Shown: positions 43,020 to 52,780, numbered from the stretch's first letter. The stretch: DNA of 64,000 bases from Polynucleobacter sp. JS-JIR-5-A7 (GCF_018687935.1 NZ_CP061308.1:1172048-1236047); one strand, 5' to 3'. Translations and numbers: made by a program. The notes: generated by a model from the letters alone, not told the origin.

Positions 43020-43760
43020 ATGACAATCAAGAAATCAAACGCCGCAAAAAAGGTAATTGATGTATACAGTTGGCCAACTCCCAATGGCCATAAAGTGCAC
43101 ATCATGCTAGAGGAATGTGGCTATCGCTTAGGTCGTGATTGGATTGCGCACCCAATTGATATTGGCGCTGGCGATCAATTTACCCCTGATTTTTTAAAAA
43201 TCAGCCCTAACAATAAAATCCCTGCATTAGTTGATCCCTACGGTCCAGATGGCAAGCCCATCAGCATCTTTGAGTCCGGCGCCATCTTGCTTTACCTAGC
43301 CAGTAAGACTGGCAAGTTCTTACCCAAGACCATTCGTGGCAAATACGATGTCTTGCAATGGCTCATGTTCCAGATGGGTGGTCTAGGCCCTATGCTTGGC
43401 CAAAACCACCACTTTCGCTTGTATGCCCCTGAGAAAATTGAATATGCCATCAATCGCTATACCAATGAGGCAAAGCGTCTTTATGGGGTGCTAGATACTC
43501 AACTGAAAGATAATCCCTATATTGCCGGTAAAACGTATTCAATTGCTGATATCGCAATTTATCCTTGGACACGCAATTGGAAAAATCAGGGGATCGAGAT
43601 CAACGATTACCCCAATTTCAAACGCTGGTTTGAGATGATTGGTAAACGGCCTGCTGTACAGCGCGGGTGTGAAGTACTCACTGCATTACGCAAACCTTTG
43701 CATGATGACAAGGCGAGAGAGCAGCTCTTTGGATCAACCCAGTATCAAAGAAGGAAATAA
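43020..43760 (+). CDS. Glutathione S-transferase, Nu class (YfcG/YghU-like)
   Basis: A 246-residue cytosolic protein. The N-terminal thioredoxin-like domain has YSWPTPNGHKVHIMLEE, where Nu-class enzymes use Thr/Asn instead of Cys or Ser, and IFESGAILLYLA for glutathione binding. The C-terminal helical domain contains YIAGKTYSIADIAIYPW. Studied relatives show disulfide-bond reductase activity with glutathione. It is followed with a one-base gap by the hydroxybutyryl-CoA dehydrogenase gene. Confidence 0.9.
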   Translation: MTIKKSNAAKKVIDVYSWPTPNGHKVHIMLEECGYRLGRDWIAHPIDIGAGDQFTPDFLKISPNNKIPALVDPYGPDGKPISIFESGAILLYLASKTGKFLPKTIRGKYDVLQWLMFQMGGLGPMLGQNHHFRLYAPEKIEYAINRYTNEAKRLYGVLDTQLKDNPYIAGKTYSIADIAIYPWTRNWKNQGIEINDYPNFKRWFEMIGKRPAVQRGCEVLTALRKPLHDDKAREQLFGSTQYQRRK

Positions 43761-43761
43761 G

Positions 43762-44616
43762 ATGAAGATTCAGTCGGTTGGTGTAATTGGTGCAGGGACC
43801 ATGGGCAATGGCATTGCGCAAGTTTGCGCTGTTGCTGGTCTAAAGGTCGTCATGGTAGACATCAATGATGCTGCTGTTCAACGTGGCCTAGATCACATCA
43901 GCAAAAGTTTAGATCGGCTCATTAAAAAAGAAATGTTGACTGCAGATGCCAAAGAGGCTGCACTCAAAGGGATTCAAGGCAGCACCTCTTACGCTGACTT
44001 CAAAGGTCTTAGTCTCGTGATTGAAGCTGCTACTGAGAATCAAGCGATTAAAGAAAAAATTCTTAAGCAAGTCGACGAGATAGTGAGCAAGGACACCATC
44101 ATTGCCACCAACACTTCATCGCTCTCTATCACTAAGCTGGCAGCCTTAGATTCCAACCCAACACGCTTTATCGGCATGCACTTCTTTAACCCGCCACCTT
44201 TGATGGCGTTAGTTGAGGTAATTCGTGGTCTGCAAACTAGCGACCAAACTCATGCCGCCATTATTGAAATGGCAAAACGCATTGGCAAAGAGCCTATAAC
44301 CGTCAAGAACTCACCCGGCTTTGTCGTCAATCGCATCTTATTGCCAATGATTAACGAAGCGTTCTTCGTGCTGTCAGAGGGTTTAGCGAGTCCTGAAGAT
44401 ATAGATGCCGGCATGAAACTGGGCTGCAACCAACCGATAGGCCCACTGGCTTTAGCAGACTTGATTGGTTTGGATACTTGCCTCGCAGTCATGGAGGTGT
44501 ATTTTGAAAACTTTAGTGATTCTAAATATCGCCCTTGCCCACTACTACGTGAGATGGTTGCCGCTGGTTATCTTGGTCGCAAAACCGGTCGCGGCGTTTA
44601 CACCTACGATCAATAA
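43762..44616 (+). CDS. 3-hydroxybutyryl-CoA dehydrogenase
   Basis: An NAD(P)-dependent 3-hydroxyacyl-CoA dehydrogenase of 284 residues. The nucleotide site is GVIGAGTMGNGIAQVCA, catalytic residues lie in GMHFFNPPPLMALVEV (His and Glu), and the C-terminal domain in NRILLPMINEAF. I set the start at ATG 43762, just after the transferase stop and after AAGGAAATAAG; an earlier in-frame ATG lies inside the previous gene. The length is typical of PaaH/Hbd. The pathway could be butyrate/PHB or aromatic-acid metabolism. Confidence 0.93.
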   Translation: MKIQSVGVIGAGTMGNGIAQVCAVAGLKVVMVDINDAAVQRGLDHISKSLDRLIKKEMLTADAKEAALKGIQGSTSYADFKGLSLVIEAATENQAIKEKILKQVDEIVSKDTIIATNTSSLSITKLAALDSNPTRFIGMHFFNPPPLMALVEVIRGLQTSDQTHAAIIEMAKRIGKEPITVKNSPGFVVNRILLPMINEAFFVLSEGLASPEDIDAGMKLGCNQPIGPLALADLIGLDTCLAVMEVYFENFSDSKYRPCPLLREMVAAGYLGRKTGRGVYTYDQ

Positions 44617-44670
44617 TTTTGATTGATTTATTTTTCATATCTTCATTTCTCTTAGCCTAAGCAAACTCCC

Positions 44671-45162
44671 GTGAACCCTTCTGCCAATCCTATTCCACCG
44701 CTCGTACTCAAACTTGGCTACGCGGGCTTGATTCCTTTTGTGGGTCTAGCACTATTAGTACAGCTGGCTCCAACTCCTTTGAATTATTTGAGTGCAGAGT
44801 CGCTGGCAGGCTATGGCGCAGTCATTACTTCCTTTATGGGTGCATTACATTGGGGCGCTAGTTTGCATACCTTAGGCAAGGCGCCTTCTGGTGACCGCTG
44901 GATAGACCGCAACGCTTGGGTTTGGGGTGTGATCCCTGCATTAGTAGCTTGGGTAGCCTTGCATATTTATATTCCGGTTGGCTTATTGATCATGGCATCA
45001 ACCTTGGTCATTCAACGTAATATCGATCAGAATACTTACAACTACTATTTTTCAGATGAAGCAGCTCGTATGGCGTTCATGGCGATGCGCAATCGCTTAA
45101 CGTATGTTGCTGCTGCTTGCCTAACTTGGGCAGCTATTGTGATTCTTTTCATCCAAGCCTAA
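44671..45162 (+). CDS. DUF3429 family membrane protein
   Basis: A 163-residue membrane protein with about five hydrophobic helices and the family stretch GAVITSFMGALHWGASLH. The start is GTG at 44671. The function of DUF3429 is unknown. It ends four bases before rarA and is probably cotranscribed with it. The tail WAAIVILFIQA ends in the membrane. Confidence 0.82.
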   Translation: MNPSANPIPPLVLKLGYAGLIPFVGLALLVQLAPTPLNYLSAESLAGYGAVITSFMGALHWGASLHTLGKAPSGDRWIDRNAWVWGVIPALVAWVALHIYIPVGLLIMASTLVIQRNIDQNTYNYYFSDEAARMAFMAMRNRLTYVAAACLTWAAIVILFIQA

Positions 45163-45166
45163 TGGA

Positions 45167-46480
45167 ATGAGCGGTCTTTTTGATAGCACGCCACCTCCTC
45201 CTTTAGCGGAAGCACTCCGTCCAAAATCGATTGATGAGGTCATTGGACAGACTCATTTATTAACTGCGGGCAAACCACTTAACTTAGCCTTTGCCTCTGG
45301 TAAACCTCACTCCATGATTCTATGGGGGCCGCCTGGTGTTGGTAAAACAACGCTGGCCCGTTTATCTGCAAAAGCATTTGACCGTGAGTTCATTGCTATC
45401 TCCGCTGTATTGGCTGGCGTGAAGGAGATTCGTGAAGCAATTGAGCAAGCTCAACACAGTATGGCGCAATACGGCAAGCAAACGATTCTGTTCGTCGATG
45501 AGATTCATCGCTTTAATAAGAGCCAACAAGATGCGCTTTTGCCTCATGTTGAATCTGGTTTATTCACCTTCATTGGCGCCACTACCGAGAACCCCTCCTT
45601 TGAAGTGAACTCAGCACTGCTCTCTAGAGCGCAGGTTTATGTTCTGCAATCCTTAAGTGCTGATGAGCTTAAGAAACTATTTGAGCGCGCACATCAACAT
45701 GCAATGCCTGATATTGAGTTTGATGCCACAGCAATTGATGCACTCATTCATAACGCCGATGGCGATGCCCGTCGCCTCCTCAACTTAGTCGAGCAAGTCC
45801 GCAATGCCGTGCTGACACCAGATTCCGATGTGAAGCTTGTTGATCAAGTCTTTATTGAAAACGCCTTGACTATGCAAGCGCGTCGCTTTGATAAGGGTGG
45901 TGATCAGTTTTACGACCAGATCTCTGCTCTGCATAAATCTGTCAGAGGCTCCGACCCTGATGCTGCGCTATATTGGTTCTGCCGTATGCTCGATGGTGGT
46001 GCTGATCCACGGTATTTAGCGCGGCGCATTATTCGTATGGCTTGGGAAGATATTGGCTTGGCTGATCCTCGTGCGATGCAACTGGCCAATGATGCCGCTC
46101 TCACCTTTGAAAGACTAGGATCGCCAGAGGGTGAACTCGCCCTAGGCCAAGCTGTGGTGTATTTGGCGGTAGCCTCTAAAAGTAATGCAAGCTATAAAGC
46201 ATTTAATGCTGCGCGCGCCTACGTTGCTAATGACCAATCCAAATCTGTGCCCAATCATTTACGCAACGCACCCACCAAGCTGATGAAAGAACTCGGCCAT
46301 GGTAAAGAGTACCGCTATGCGCATGATGAGCCACATGGCTATGCTGCCGGTGAATCCTACTTGCCCGAAGGCATGACACAACCCCATTGGTATGAACCGG
46401 TTGAGCGTGGCTTGGAAAGTCAAATTAAAGAAAAGATGGCTTTTTTACGTCAACTCGATGCTGAGCATCAAAAGAAGTAA
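45167..46480 (+). CDS. rarA: Replication-associated recombination protein A (RarA/MgsA)
   Basis: A 437-residue AAA+ ATPase acting at stalled replication forks. Walker A is GPPGVGKTTLARLSA, Walker B is TILFVDEIHRFNKSQQD, and sensor 1 is FIGATTENPSFEVN. The C-terminal tetramerisation part contains AARAYVANDQSKSVPNHLRN. The N-terminus LFDSTPPPPLAEALRPK is usual. The gene follows the DUF3429 gene by four bases. Confidence 0.96.
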   Translation: MSGLFDSTPPPPLAEALRPKSIDEVIGQTHLLTAGKPLNLAFASGKPHSMILWGPPGVGKTTLARLSAKAFDREFIAISAVLAGVKEIREAIEQAQHSMAQYGKQTILFVDEIHRFNKSQQDALLPHVESGLFTFIGATTENPSFEVNSALLSRAQVYVLQSLSADELKKLFERAHQHAMPDIEFDATAIDALIHNADGDARRLLNLVEQVRNAVLTPDSDVKLVDQVFIENALTMQARRFDKGGDQFYDQISALHKSVRGSDPDAALYWFCRMLDGGADPRYLARRIIRMAWEDIGLADPRAMQLANDAALTFERLGSPEGELALGQAVVYLAVASKSNASYKAFNAARAYVANDQSKSVPNHLRNAPTKLMKELGHGKEYRYAHDEPHGYAAGESYLPEGMTQPHWYEPVERGLESQIKEKMAFLRQLDAEHQKK

Positions 46481-46501
46481 CTCTCGAGAGCGAAGACACA
46501 A

Positions 46502-47131
46502 ATGAGCACTAAGATCCCCGCAACTTTTTACTATGACATTATTTCTCCATTTGCCTATTTGTATGTCAAACAAAGGCATCGTCTCGAGGATCAGCTCAAT
46601 ATCACCCCAGTACCCGTTTTACTCGGCGGCCTACTAAGAGCAACTGAGAACATAGGTCCAGGAGAAGTTGCTGCTAAGCGACCTCACACATATCAGTTTT
46701 GCATCTGGCAAGCAGAGCGACTCGGAATTCCTTTGCGCTTTCCAGAGCACCACCCTTTTCTGACTGTGGCACCGCAGCGCCTACTTTTACAAAAGCAAGC
46801 CGATTGGCAGATGGTAGAGCGGGCATTTGATTATGTTTGGATTGAAGGTAAAGATCCCAACCTTTCTTGGTCGGAATTTTGCCTTTACCTAGGCTTACCA
46901 GCAGATACTGAAAAACCCAACAGCCCTGAAATCAAAGCGCAATTAATGAGTAATGGTCTGCAAGCAAAAGCAGATGGTGCTTTTGGAGTTCCTACCTTAG
47001 TTGTGAATCAACATTGTTTTTGGGGTATTGATACGATTGACTGGGTACTTGACTACCTGAAAAGACCCGGCATGTTTGAGGAAGCCTCTTACGCCTATGC
47101 TGGAACCATCCCTAATGGCTTGCTTTCCTAG
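46502..47131 (+). CDS. 2-hydroxychromene-2-carboxylate isomerase-family protein (DsbA fold)
   Basis: A 209-residue protein with a kappa-GST/DsbA-like fold. FYYDIISPFAYL at residues 9–20 carries the serine that binds glutathione in NahD-type isomerases, and DGAFGVPTLVVNQHCFWG is the conserved cis-Pro region. NahD acts in naphthalene breakdown, but most homologues outside such clusters have unknown substrates. It follows rarA by 21 bases. Confidence 0.86.
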   Translation: MSTKIPATFYYDIISPFAYLYVKQRHRLEDQLNITPVPVLLGGLLRATENIGPGEVAAKRPHTYQFCIWQAERLGIPLRFPEHHPFLTVAPQRLLLQKQADWQMVERAFDYVWIEGKDPNLSWSEFCLYLGLPADTEKPNSPEIKAQLMSNGLQAKADGAFGVPTLVVNQHCFWGIDTIDWVLDYLKRPGMFEEASYAYAGTIPNGLLS

Positions 47132-47203
47132 TGCAATCCCCCTGTAGTATTTGATTGCACAATACAATCAGCTTTATCAACCTGAACGAATTAAGGAGTC
47201 AAT

Positions 47204-47779
47204 ATGCGTCAATTATTTGCTAGTCTCATTCTCATCGCCAGTTGTTTTACAAGTCAAGCGGCAATTGCTGGGCCAAAGGTTGAATTTAAAACTACGCTAG
47301 GAAATTTTGTGGTGGAACTGGACGATGCCAAGGCGCCTAAGACTACTGCTAACTTTTTAAATTATGTGAAGAGTGGTTTTTATAACGGCACCATTTTTCA
47401 TCGAGTCATTGATGGCTTCATGATTCAAGGTGGCGGCTTTACTCCTGACCTTGTACAAAAGCCAACCGATGCACCAGTAGCATCAGAGGCAAATAATGGC
47501 CTGAAAAATAATACTTACACCATTGCTATGGCTCGCACTTCAGATCCGGATTCTGCTACTGCACAGTTTTTTATTAATGTGAAAGATAATGAAAGCCTCA
47601 ACTTCCCGAATGCGATGGGTAACGGTTATACCGTCTTTGGCAAGGTGATTTCTGGAACACAAACCATTGATGCCATTCGTAAAGTGCCAACTATGGTTGC
47701 GCCTGCACCACGCATGGGCAGAATGGCTGATGTCCCGACCAAAACAGTCGTGATTGAATCTGCCACCATTCTGAAATAA
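47204..47779 (+). CDS. ppiA: Periplasmic peptidyl-prolyl cis-trans isomerase (cyclophilin, PpiA-like)
   Basis: A 191-residue cyclophilin with a signal peptide (cleavage near AIAG, residue 23). The active-site segments are FYNGTIFHRVIDGFMIQGGG (Arg and Phe) and TAQFFINVKDN. The tryptophan of cyclosporin-sensitive forms is absent, as usual in bacteria. A strong AAGGAG site precedes the ATG. It helps periplasmic protein folding. The pab gene follows after 14 bases. Confidence 0.93.
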   Translation: MRQLFASLILIASCFTSQAAIAGPKVEFKTTLGNFVVELDDAKAPKTTANFLNYVKSGFYNGTIFHRVIDGFMIQGGGFTPDLVQKPTDAPVASEANNGLKNNTYTIAMARTSDPDSATAQFFINVKDNESLNFPNAMGNGYTVFGKVISGTQTIDAIRKVPTMVAPAPRMGRMADVPTKTVVIESATILK

Positions 47780-47793
47780 ACAAACCAGTCGCC

Positions 47794-49617
47794 ATGATTT
47801 TGCTCGATGATGCGCAAAGCACGGCGACTAATCCCACTAGTCGGTTTTATGAGGCTGCATCGCAATATTGGTGCGTATTCCCTAGTGAGAATCAAGCCGA
47901 TGATCACAAGGCTATTGAAAATTGTTTAAGTGAAATATCCCATGCACTTAGCAAAGGAGAGTATGTGGTTGCTGCCTTTGCTTATGAGATGGGCAGGCTG
48001 ATCCACAAATTACCCTATCGAAAGACTACGGGTGACCCTCACCCCCTGATTGAAGCTTGGTCTTTTCAAGATTTCAAAAAACTGTCTAAAGAGCATATTG
48101 ATCAAGTCATTTCTCAAAAATTAAGTCAGCTGCAAGAGTCTGCAAGAATGGCTGGAGTCTTAGATATTCAGGAATCCATCACTGAAAAACAATTTTCTAC
48201 GGATCTTGCAAAGATTCAGGAATACATCCGTGATGGCGATACCTATCAAATTAATCATACCTACCGCATTACCGGGAAAACTTATGGGGCACCGCTAGCG
48301 CTCTACAGTTGCTTACGTGAGCGCCAGCCTGGGAGATTTGGTGCCTATATTGAACAAGGCTCACATTACCTTTTGTCACAGTCACCTGAGCTCTTTATTG
48401 AGCGCAAAGGTGACATACTCAAAGCGATGCCCATGAAAGGGACTGCAAGCGCACTATCGCAAGCTGCTAGTGCTTTGTCAGATGATCCTAAAAATCAGGC
48501 AGAGAATGTGATGATTGTTGATCTCTTGCGCAATGATCTCAGTCGCCTCTCTCTACCAAACACAGTGACAGTTCCCAACTTATTTGCAGTAGCAAGGCAC
48601 GGCGATGTATTGCAGATGACCTCTACTGTGCAAGGTCAAGTAAAGCCCGCTATCGGGCTGAGCGATATATTGCATGCCATCTTTCCGTGTGGATCAGTCA
48701 CAGGCGCACCTAAAAAACGTAGCATGGAAATTATTCAAGAGCTTGAGCCCGAAGATCGTGGTTATTACTGTGGCGCCTTAGGCTGGCTAGATCCAAGTGG
48801 TGACTTTGCCTTTAGTGTGCCTATTAGAACTGTAGAGATTGAAGAAGATCATCTATCTCATGCCGCTACTTTTACTTTGGGAGTGGGCGCGGGCATCACG
48901 ATTGATTCTGAGGCTCAACAAGAATGGCAAGAATGCCGTATCAAGTCTGCTTTCTTAATGAATCTTCCAAGCGCTACGGGATTATTTGAAACGATTGCTA
49001 TAGCACAGGGTAAGCCAAAACGATTAGAGCAACATTTAGATCGTATGCAAGCCTCAGCTTCTGCTTTGGGCATTCCCTTCAAGAGAGGCAATGCAACAGA
49101 AACAGTTTTAAATGCCTGTGCATCTCTTGATCAGCATTCTCTTTTGAGATTACGACTCGATCTCGCCGCCAATGGCGCACTCTCTATTACTTCTGCTGCG
49201 CTTGATGCGCTAGAAGGGCCAGTCAAAATTTTCTGGGCTCAAGATATCCTATCCTCAGAATGCACCATGTTCTCCGGGAATGCCTTATTACGCCACAAGA
49301 TCAGCCATCGCATTCTTTACGATGCTGCTTGGCAAACGGCAGTCAAACTCGGTGGCTTTGATGCCTTATTTGTAAATGAACAGGGCTTTGTTACTGAAGG
49401 CGGCAGAACGAGCATTTTTATTAAACCCAAAGATCATTCAGAGTGGCTCACTCCTCCAGTATCTGCAGGACTATTGCCCGGAGTAATGCGTGCCGCCCTG
49501 CTGGACAATCCTCAAATTAATGCCCGTGAAGCCAACCTGACTATTAAAGATGTTTCAATGGCTGATGAGATTATGCTTAGCAATGCCTTGCGAGGCACTC
49601 TCAAGGCCCACTTTTAG
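47794..49617 (+). CDS. pabB: Aminodeoxychorismate synthase component I fused to aminodeoxychorismate lyase
   Basis: A 607-residue PabB–PabC fusion making 4-aminobenzoate for folate. Residues 1–390 are the chorismate-binding domain: AMPMKGTAS has the lysine that marks PabB rather than TrpE (which has PIAGT), and GSVTGAPKKRSMEIIQELEP is the metal site. The rest is a class IV PLP lyase domain (LFETIAI, RHKISHRILYD with the likely PLP lysine, SAGLLPGVMRAAL). The amidotransferase PabA is not encoded here. The Nudix gene follows after nine bases. Confidence 0.94.
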   Translation: MILLDDAQSTATNPTSRFYEAASQYWCVFPSENQADDHKAIENCLSEISHALSKGEYVVAAFAYEMGRLIHKLPYRKTTGDPHPLIEAWSFQDFKKLSKEHIDQVISQKLSQLQESARMAGVLDIQESITEKQFSTDLAKIQEYIRDGDTYQINHTYRITGKTYGAPLALYSCLRERQPGRFGAYIEQGSHYLLSQSPELFIERKGDILKAMPMKGTASALSQAASALSDDPKNQAENVMIVDLLRNDLSRLSLPNTVTVPNLFAVARHGDVLQMTSTVQGQVKPAIGLSDILHAIFPCGSVTGAPKKRSMEIIQELEPEDRGYYCGALGWLDPSGDFAFSVPIRTVEIEEDHLSHAATFTLGVGAGITIDSEAQQEWQECRIKSAFLMNLPSATGLFETIAIAQGKPKRLEQHLDRMQASASALGIPFKRGNATETVLNACASLDQHSLLRLRLDLAANGALSITSAALDALEGPVKIFWAQDILSSECTMFSGNALLRHKISHRILYDAAWQTAVKLGGFDALFVNEQGFVTEGGRTSIFIKPKDHSEWLTPPVSAGLLPGVMRAALLDNPQINAREANLTIKDVSMADEIMLSNALRGTLKAHF

Positions 49618-49626
49618 AAAGTCTGC

Positions 49627-50181
49627 ATGAAGTATTGTTCCAACTGCGCTGCGACCCTGACGGTCAAAATTCCGGCGGATGATTCTCGTGAGCGTCATGT
49701 ATGCGAAGCCTGCGGGAGCATACATTATCAGAACCCCAGAAATGTCGTGGGTAGCATTCCGGTTTATGGCAAGCAAGTATTGCTATGCCGTCGTGCGATT
49801 GAACCACGCCATGGCTTCTGGACCCTTCCCGCTGGCTTTATGGAATTAGGCGAAAGTACGAGCCATGGCGCCATCAGAGAGACTCTTGAAGAGGCTGGCG
49901 CTGTGGTTGAAGTGGGCCCACTGTATTCTTTACTCAATGTGCCACATGCCGAACAAGTCCATTTGTTTTATCTTGCCACCATGACTTCACCAGAATTTTC
50001 TGCTGGCGAAGAAAGTCTTGAAGTGGCACTCTTTCATGAACATGAAATTCCGTGGAGTGAGTTAGCCTTCCCAACAGTGAAACAAACCTTAGAGTGGTTT
50101 TTTGCTGATCGCGCTGCTGGCATATTGAATGGTGAGTTTCATGTGCGCAGTCGTGATGTGTTGCCTTCAGAGAGAATTTGA
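49627..50181 (+). CDS. Nudix hydrolase with N-terminal zinc ribbon
   Basis: A 184-residue protein. Residues 3–30 form a CxxC…CxxC zinc ribbon (YCSNCAATL, HVCEACGS). The Nudix box GFMELGESTSHGAIRETLEE(AGA) fits the GX5EX7REUXEEXGU pattern. NudC-like proteins with such ribbons hydrolyse NAD or related dinucleotides, but this one is shorter than NudC, so the substrate is open. It lies between pabBC and aat with gaps of nine bases. Confidence 0.9.
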   Translation: MKYCSNCAATLTVKIPADDSRERHVCEACGSIHYQNPRNVVGSIPVYGKQVLLCRRAIEPRHGFWTLPAGFMELGESTSHGAIRETLEEAGAVVEVGPLYSLLNVPHAEQVHLFYLATMTSPEFSAGEESLEVALFHEHEIPWSELAFPTVKQTLEWFFADRAAGILNGEFHVRSRDVLPSERI

Positions 50182-50190
50182 TTACGCCAC

Positions 50191-50928
50191 ATGAGTCAAA
50201 TTACTTGGCTAGGACCACACAACTCCTTTCCAAACCCGCTACTAACGCCAGATCCTGACCCGAGCGTTCCGGGGCTCATTGCAGTGAGTGAGCGTATTTA
50301 TCCAGATCAATTACTGCAAGCTTATCAACTCGGTATTTTTCCTTGGTACTCCGATGAGCAACCCGTCTTATGGTGGTCACCTGATCCGCGGATGGTTTTA
50401 AAGCCTGGCCATTTCAAGTGCAGCGAGTCTTTAAGAAAAAGTATTCGCCTATTTTGTCAGAATACGCATAGTCAATTATTGGTGGATGCCGATTTTGGTG
50501 CTGTGATTCGGGCTTGTGCCACTAGCTCTCGAAAAGACCAGGATGGCACTTGGATCACCCATGAAATCATGGATGCATACACTACCATTCATGAGCAAGG
50601 TCATGCCCATAGCATTGCCCTAGTCGAACAAGGTGAGTTGGTTGGCGGCTTGTATTGCGTAGCTTTAGGCGGGATGGTGTTTGGCGAGTCGATGTTTAGT
50701 CGTAAAGCCAACGCCTCCAAAATAGCATTGGCTGCCTTAAGCGCTTGGTGCATCCAAAATGAAGTAGCCATGATTGACTGCCAACAAGAAACCACCCACT
50801 TAAGCTCTTTGGGGGCTGCGCCAATATCCAGGGCTGTATTCTTAGGACAACTGCAAATATCTTTAAATCAAACTAATATTGATAAACCTTGGACCTTTGA
50901 TAAAAACATCCTAACTCACTGGCTATGA
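50191..50928 (+). CDS. aat: Leucyl/phenylalanyl-tRNA–protein transferase
   Basis: Aat adds Leu or Phe to proteins with N-terminal Arg or Lys, marking them for ClpAP. The family signature is QLGIFPWYSDEQPVLWWSPD, followed by RMVL and later GGLYCVALGGMVFGESMFS. Length 245 is normal. Its stop overlaps the bpt start by four bases, so both N-degron transferases are coupled. Confidence 0.96.
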   Translation: MSQITWLGPHNSFPNPLLTPDPDPSVPGLIAVSERIYPDQLLQAYQLGIFPWYSDEQPVLWWSPDPRMVLKPGHFKCSESLRKSIRLFCQNTHSQLLVDADFGAVIRACATSSRKDQDGTWITHEIMDAYTTIHEQGHAHSIALVEQGELVGGLYCVALGGMVFGESMFSRKANASKIALAALSAWCIQNEVAMIDCQQETTHLSSLGAAPISRAVFLGQLQISLNQTNIDKPWTFDKNILTHWL

Positions 50929-51671
50929 CCCGGCTCAAAGAACTTCCCCTCACCGCCCTCCAGTTTTATGCAACTGCACCTTATCCATGCAGCTATCTGC
51001 CTAATAAAACTGCGCGCTCCCAAGTAGCCACGCCCTCACACCTGATTCATGCAGATGTCTATAACGAACTATTAAATGCAGGCTTTCGTCGCAGCGGCTT
51101 ATATACCTATCGCCCTTATTGCGATGAATGCAAAGCCTGTATCGCCACCCGTATCTTAGTGAATCCATTTACGCCAACACGCAGTCAACGGCGTGCCTGG
51201 AAAAAGCATGCAGGTCTACAAGCGTTTGTTTTGAACCTAGGTTATCAAGAGGAACATTACCAACTCTATCAACGCTATCAAAATGAACGCCATGCTGGTG
51301 GTGATATGGATAACGATGACCAAGATCAATACATGCAATTTTTATTGCAAAGTCGAGTTAACTCTCGCATCGTTGAATTTAGAGATGGTCCTCACGATCC
51401 ACACCCCGGACGTCTGCGCATGGTGAGCATGATTGACATCTTGGAACAAGGCATCTCCTCGGTATATACCTTCTACGATACTGCCGATAGCTCTGCTAGC
51501 TTTGGTAATTACAGCATTCTGTGGCAAATCGAACAGGCTCGGATACTCAACCTACCTTATCTTTATCTTGGCTACTACATTCACGATAGCGAGAAGATGT
51601 CCTATAAGGCGAAATACCAACCCATGGAAGGCTTAATTGACGATCATTGGCAAGCCCTGACTGGTTCATAA
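50925..51671 (+). CDS. bpt: Bacterial aspartate/glutamate leucyltransferase Bpt
   Basis: Bpt is the ATE1-like transferase that adds Leu to N-terminal Asp or Glu. The N-terminal cysteine cluster YPCSYLPNKTARS and RPYCDECKACIATRI and the C-terminal YYIHDSEKMSYKAKYQP are typical of the family. Length 248 is normal. With Aat it forms the complete set of bacterial N-degron transferases. pyrD follows after nine bases. Confidence 0.94.
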   Translation: MTRLKELPLTALQFYATAPYPCSYLPNKTARSQVATPSHLIHADVYNELLNAGFRRSGLYTYRPYCDECKACIATRILVNPFTPTRSQRRAWKKHAGLQAFVLNLGYQEEHYQLYQRYQNERHAGGDMDNDDQDQYMQFLLQSRVNSRIVEFRDGPHDPHPGRLRMVSMIDILEQGISSVYTFYDTADSSASFGNYSILWQIEQARILNLPYLYLGYYIHDSEKMSYKAKYQPMEGLIDDHWQALTGS

Positions 51672-51680
51672 TATCTATTT

Positions 51681-52715
51681 ATGATCGATCGCTATTCATT
51701 CTTGCGCCCCTGGCTCTTTTGCCTTGATCCAGAACAAGCCCACAATCTCACGTTGACGAATTTAGACCGTGCTCAACGCTGGGGTCTGCTAGAAAAGTTT
51801 CTGACTCAACCGCTTGCAGATCAACGTACATTGTGCGGTATTACCTTTCCCAATCCAGTGGGACTTGCTGCAGGCTTAGATAAAGATGGTAAGCATATTG
51901 ATGCACTCGCTGCCCTGGGTTTTGGTTTTCTGGAGATCGGCACAGTGACTCCCCGCCCTCAGCCAGGAAATCCAAAACCGCGCATGTTTCGCTTGACGCA
52001 AGCTCAGGCCATTATTAATCGTATGGGCTTTAACAATGATGGTGTTGAGGCTTGCGTAGCAAGAGTTCGTCGCTCACGCTTTTGGCAAAGCGGTGGCGTT
52101 TTAGGTTTGAACATTGGCAAGAATGCCAGTACACCGATTGAAGATGCAGCTAGCGACTACGTATTAGCGATGGATGCTGTTTATGAAATTGCTACCTACA
52201 TCACCGTGAATATCTCTTCGCCAAACACGCAAAATCTGCGTGCCCTGCAAGGCGAAGAAATGTTACGCGCCTTACTTGGCAGTTTGGATGAGGCTCGCAA
52301 GCGCTTGAGTGATCGCTTTGGTGTGCGTAAGCCACTCTTTTTGAAAATCGCACCCGATCTGGATCATGGCGATATCAATCTCATTGCTGACCTCTTAATA
52401 GAGTTTGGTATAGATGCCGTTATTGCTACCAACACCACCATTGCTCGCGATGCTGTGCAAGGAATGGAGCATGGTCAAGAAATGGGTGGCTTATCCGGTG
52501 CACCAGTTCGCATGGCATCCAACCTCGTCATCAAAGCACTCAAGGCAAGACTGGGCAATCAAGTGCCCATCATTGGCGTTGGCGGCATTTTGAGTGGTGC
52601 CGATGCTAAGGAAAAGATAGCGGCTGGGGCTAGTTTGGTTCAGGTCTATAGCGGCTTGATTTATCGTGGTCCAGACCTCGTCAATGAGTGCGCAAAAGCT
52701 TTAAGAAACCACTAA
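51681..52715 (+). CDS. pyrD: Dihydroorotate dehydrogenase (quinone), class 2
   Basis: PyrD oxidises dihydroorotate to orotate with quinone at the inner membrane, in pyrimidine synthesis. FMN and substrate motifs are PVGLAAGLDKDGK, NRMGFNNDG, VNISSPNTQNLRALQ (catalytic Ser) and IGVGGILSGADAKEKI. The N-terminal helices of class 2 enzymes are present. Length 344 is normal. It ends the aat–bpt–pyrD run; the following 110 bases carry the iclR promoter region. Confidence 0.97.
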   Translation: MIDRYSFLRPWLFCLDPEQAHNLTLTNLDRAQRWGLLEKFLTQPLADQRTLCGITFPNPVGLAAGLDKDGKHIDALAALGFGFLEIGTVTPRPQPGNPKPRMFRLTQAQAIINRMGFNNDGVEACVARVRRSRFWQSGGVLGLNIGKNASTPIEDAASDYVLAMDAVYEIATYITVNISSPNTQNLRALQGEEMLRALLGSLDEARKRLSDRFGVRKPLFLKIAPDLDHGDINLIADLLIEFGIDAVIATNTTIARDAVQGMEHGQEMGGLSGAPVRMASNLVIKALKARLGNQVPIIGVGGILSGADAKEKIAAGASLVQVYSGLIYRGPDLVNECAKALRNH

Positions 52716-52780
52716 GCAGTCTTAGATGAATCATGGCTACCCCACATAGGGGTTATCGCCTTGATCCTTCGTATAATCTC

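Noticed and set aside
52739..52753. Hairpin ACCCC/GGGGT after pyrD as a terminator
   Set aside because: The stem is only five base pairs and no T run follows in the pyrD direction.
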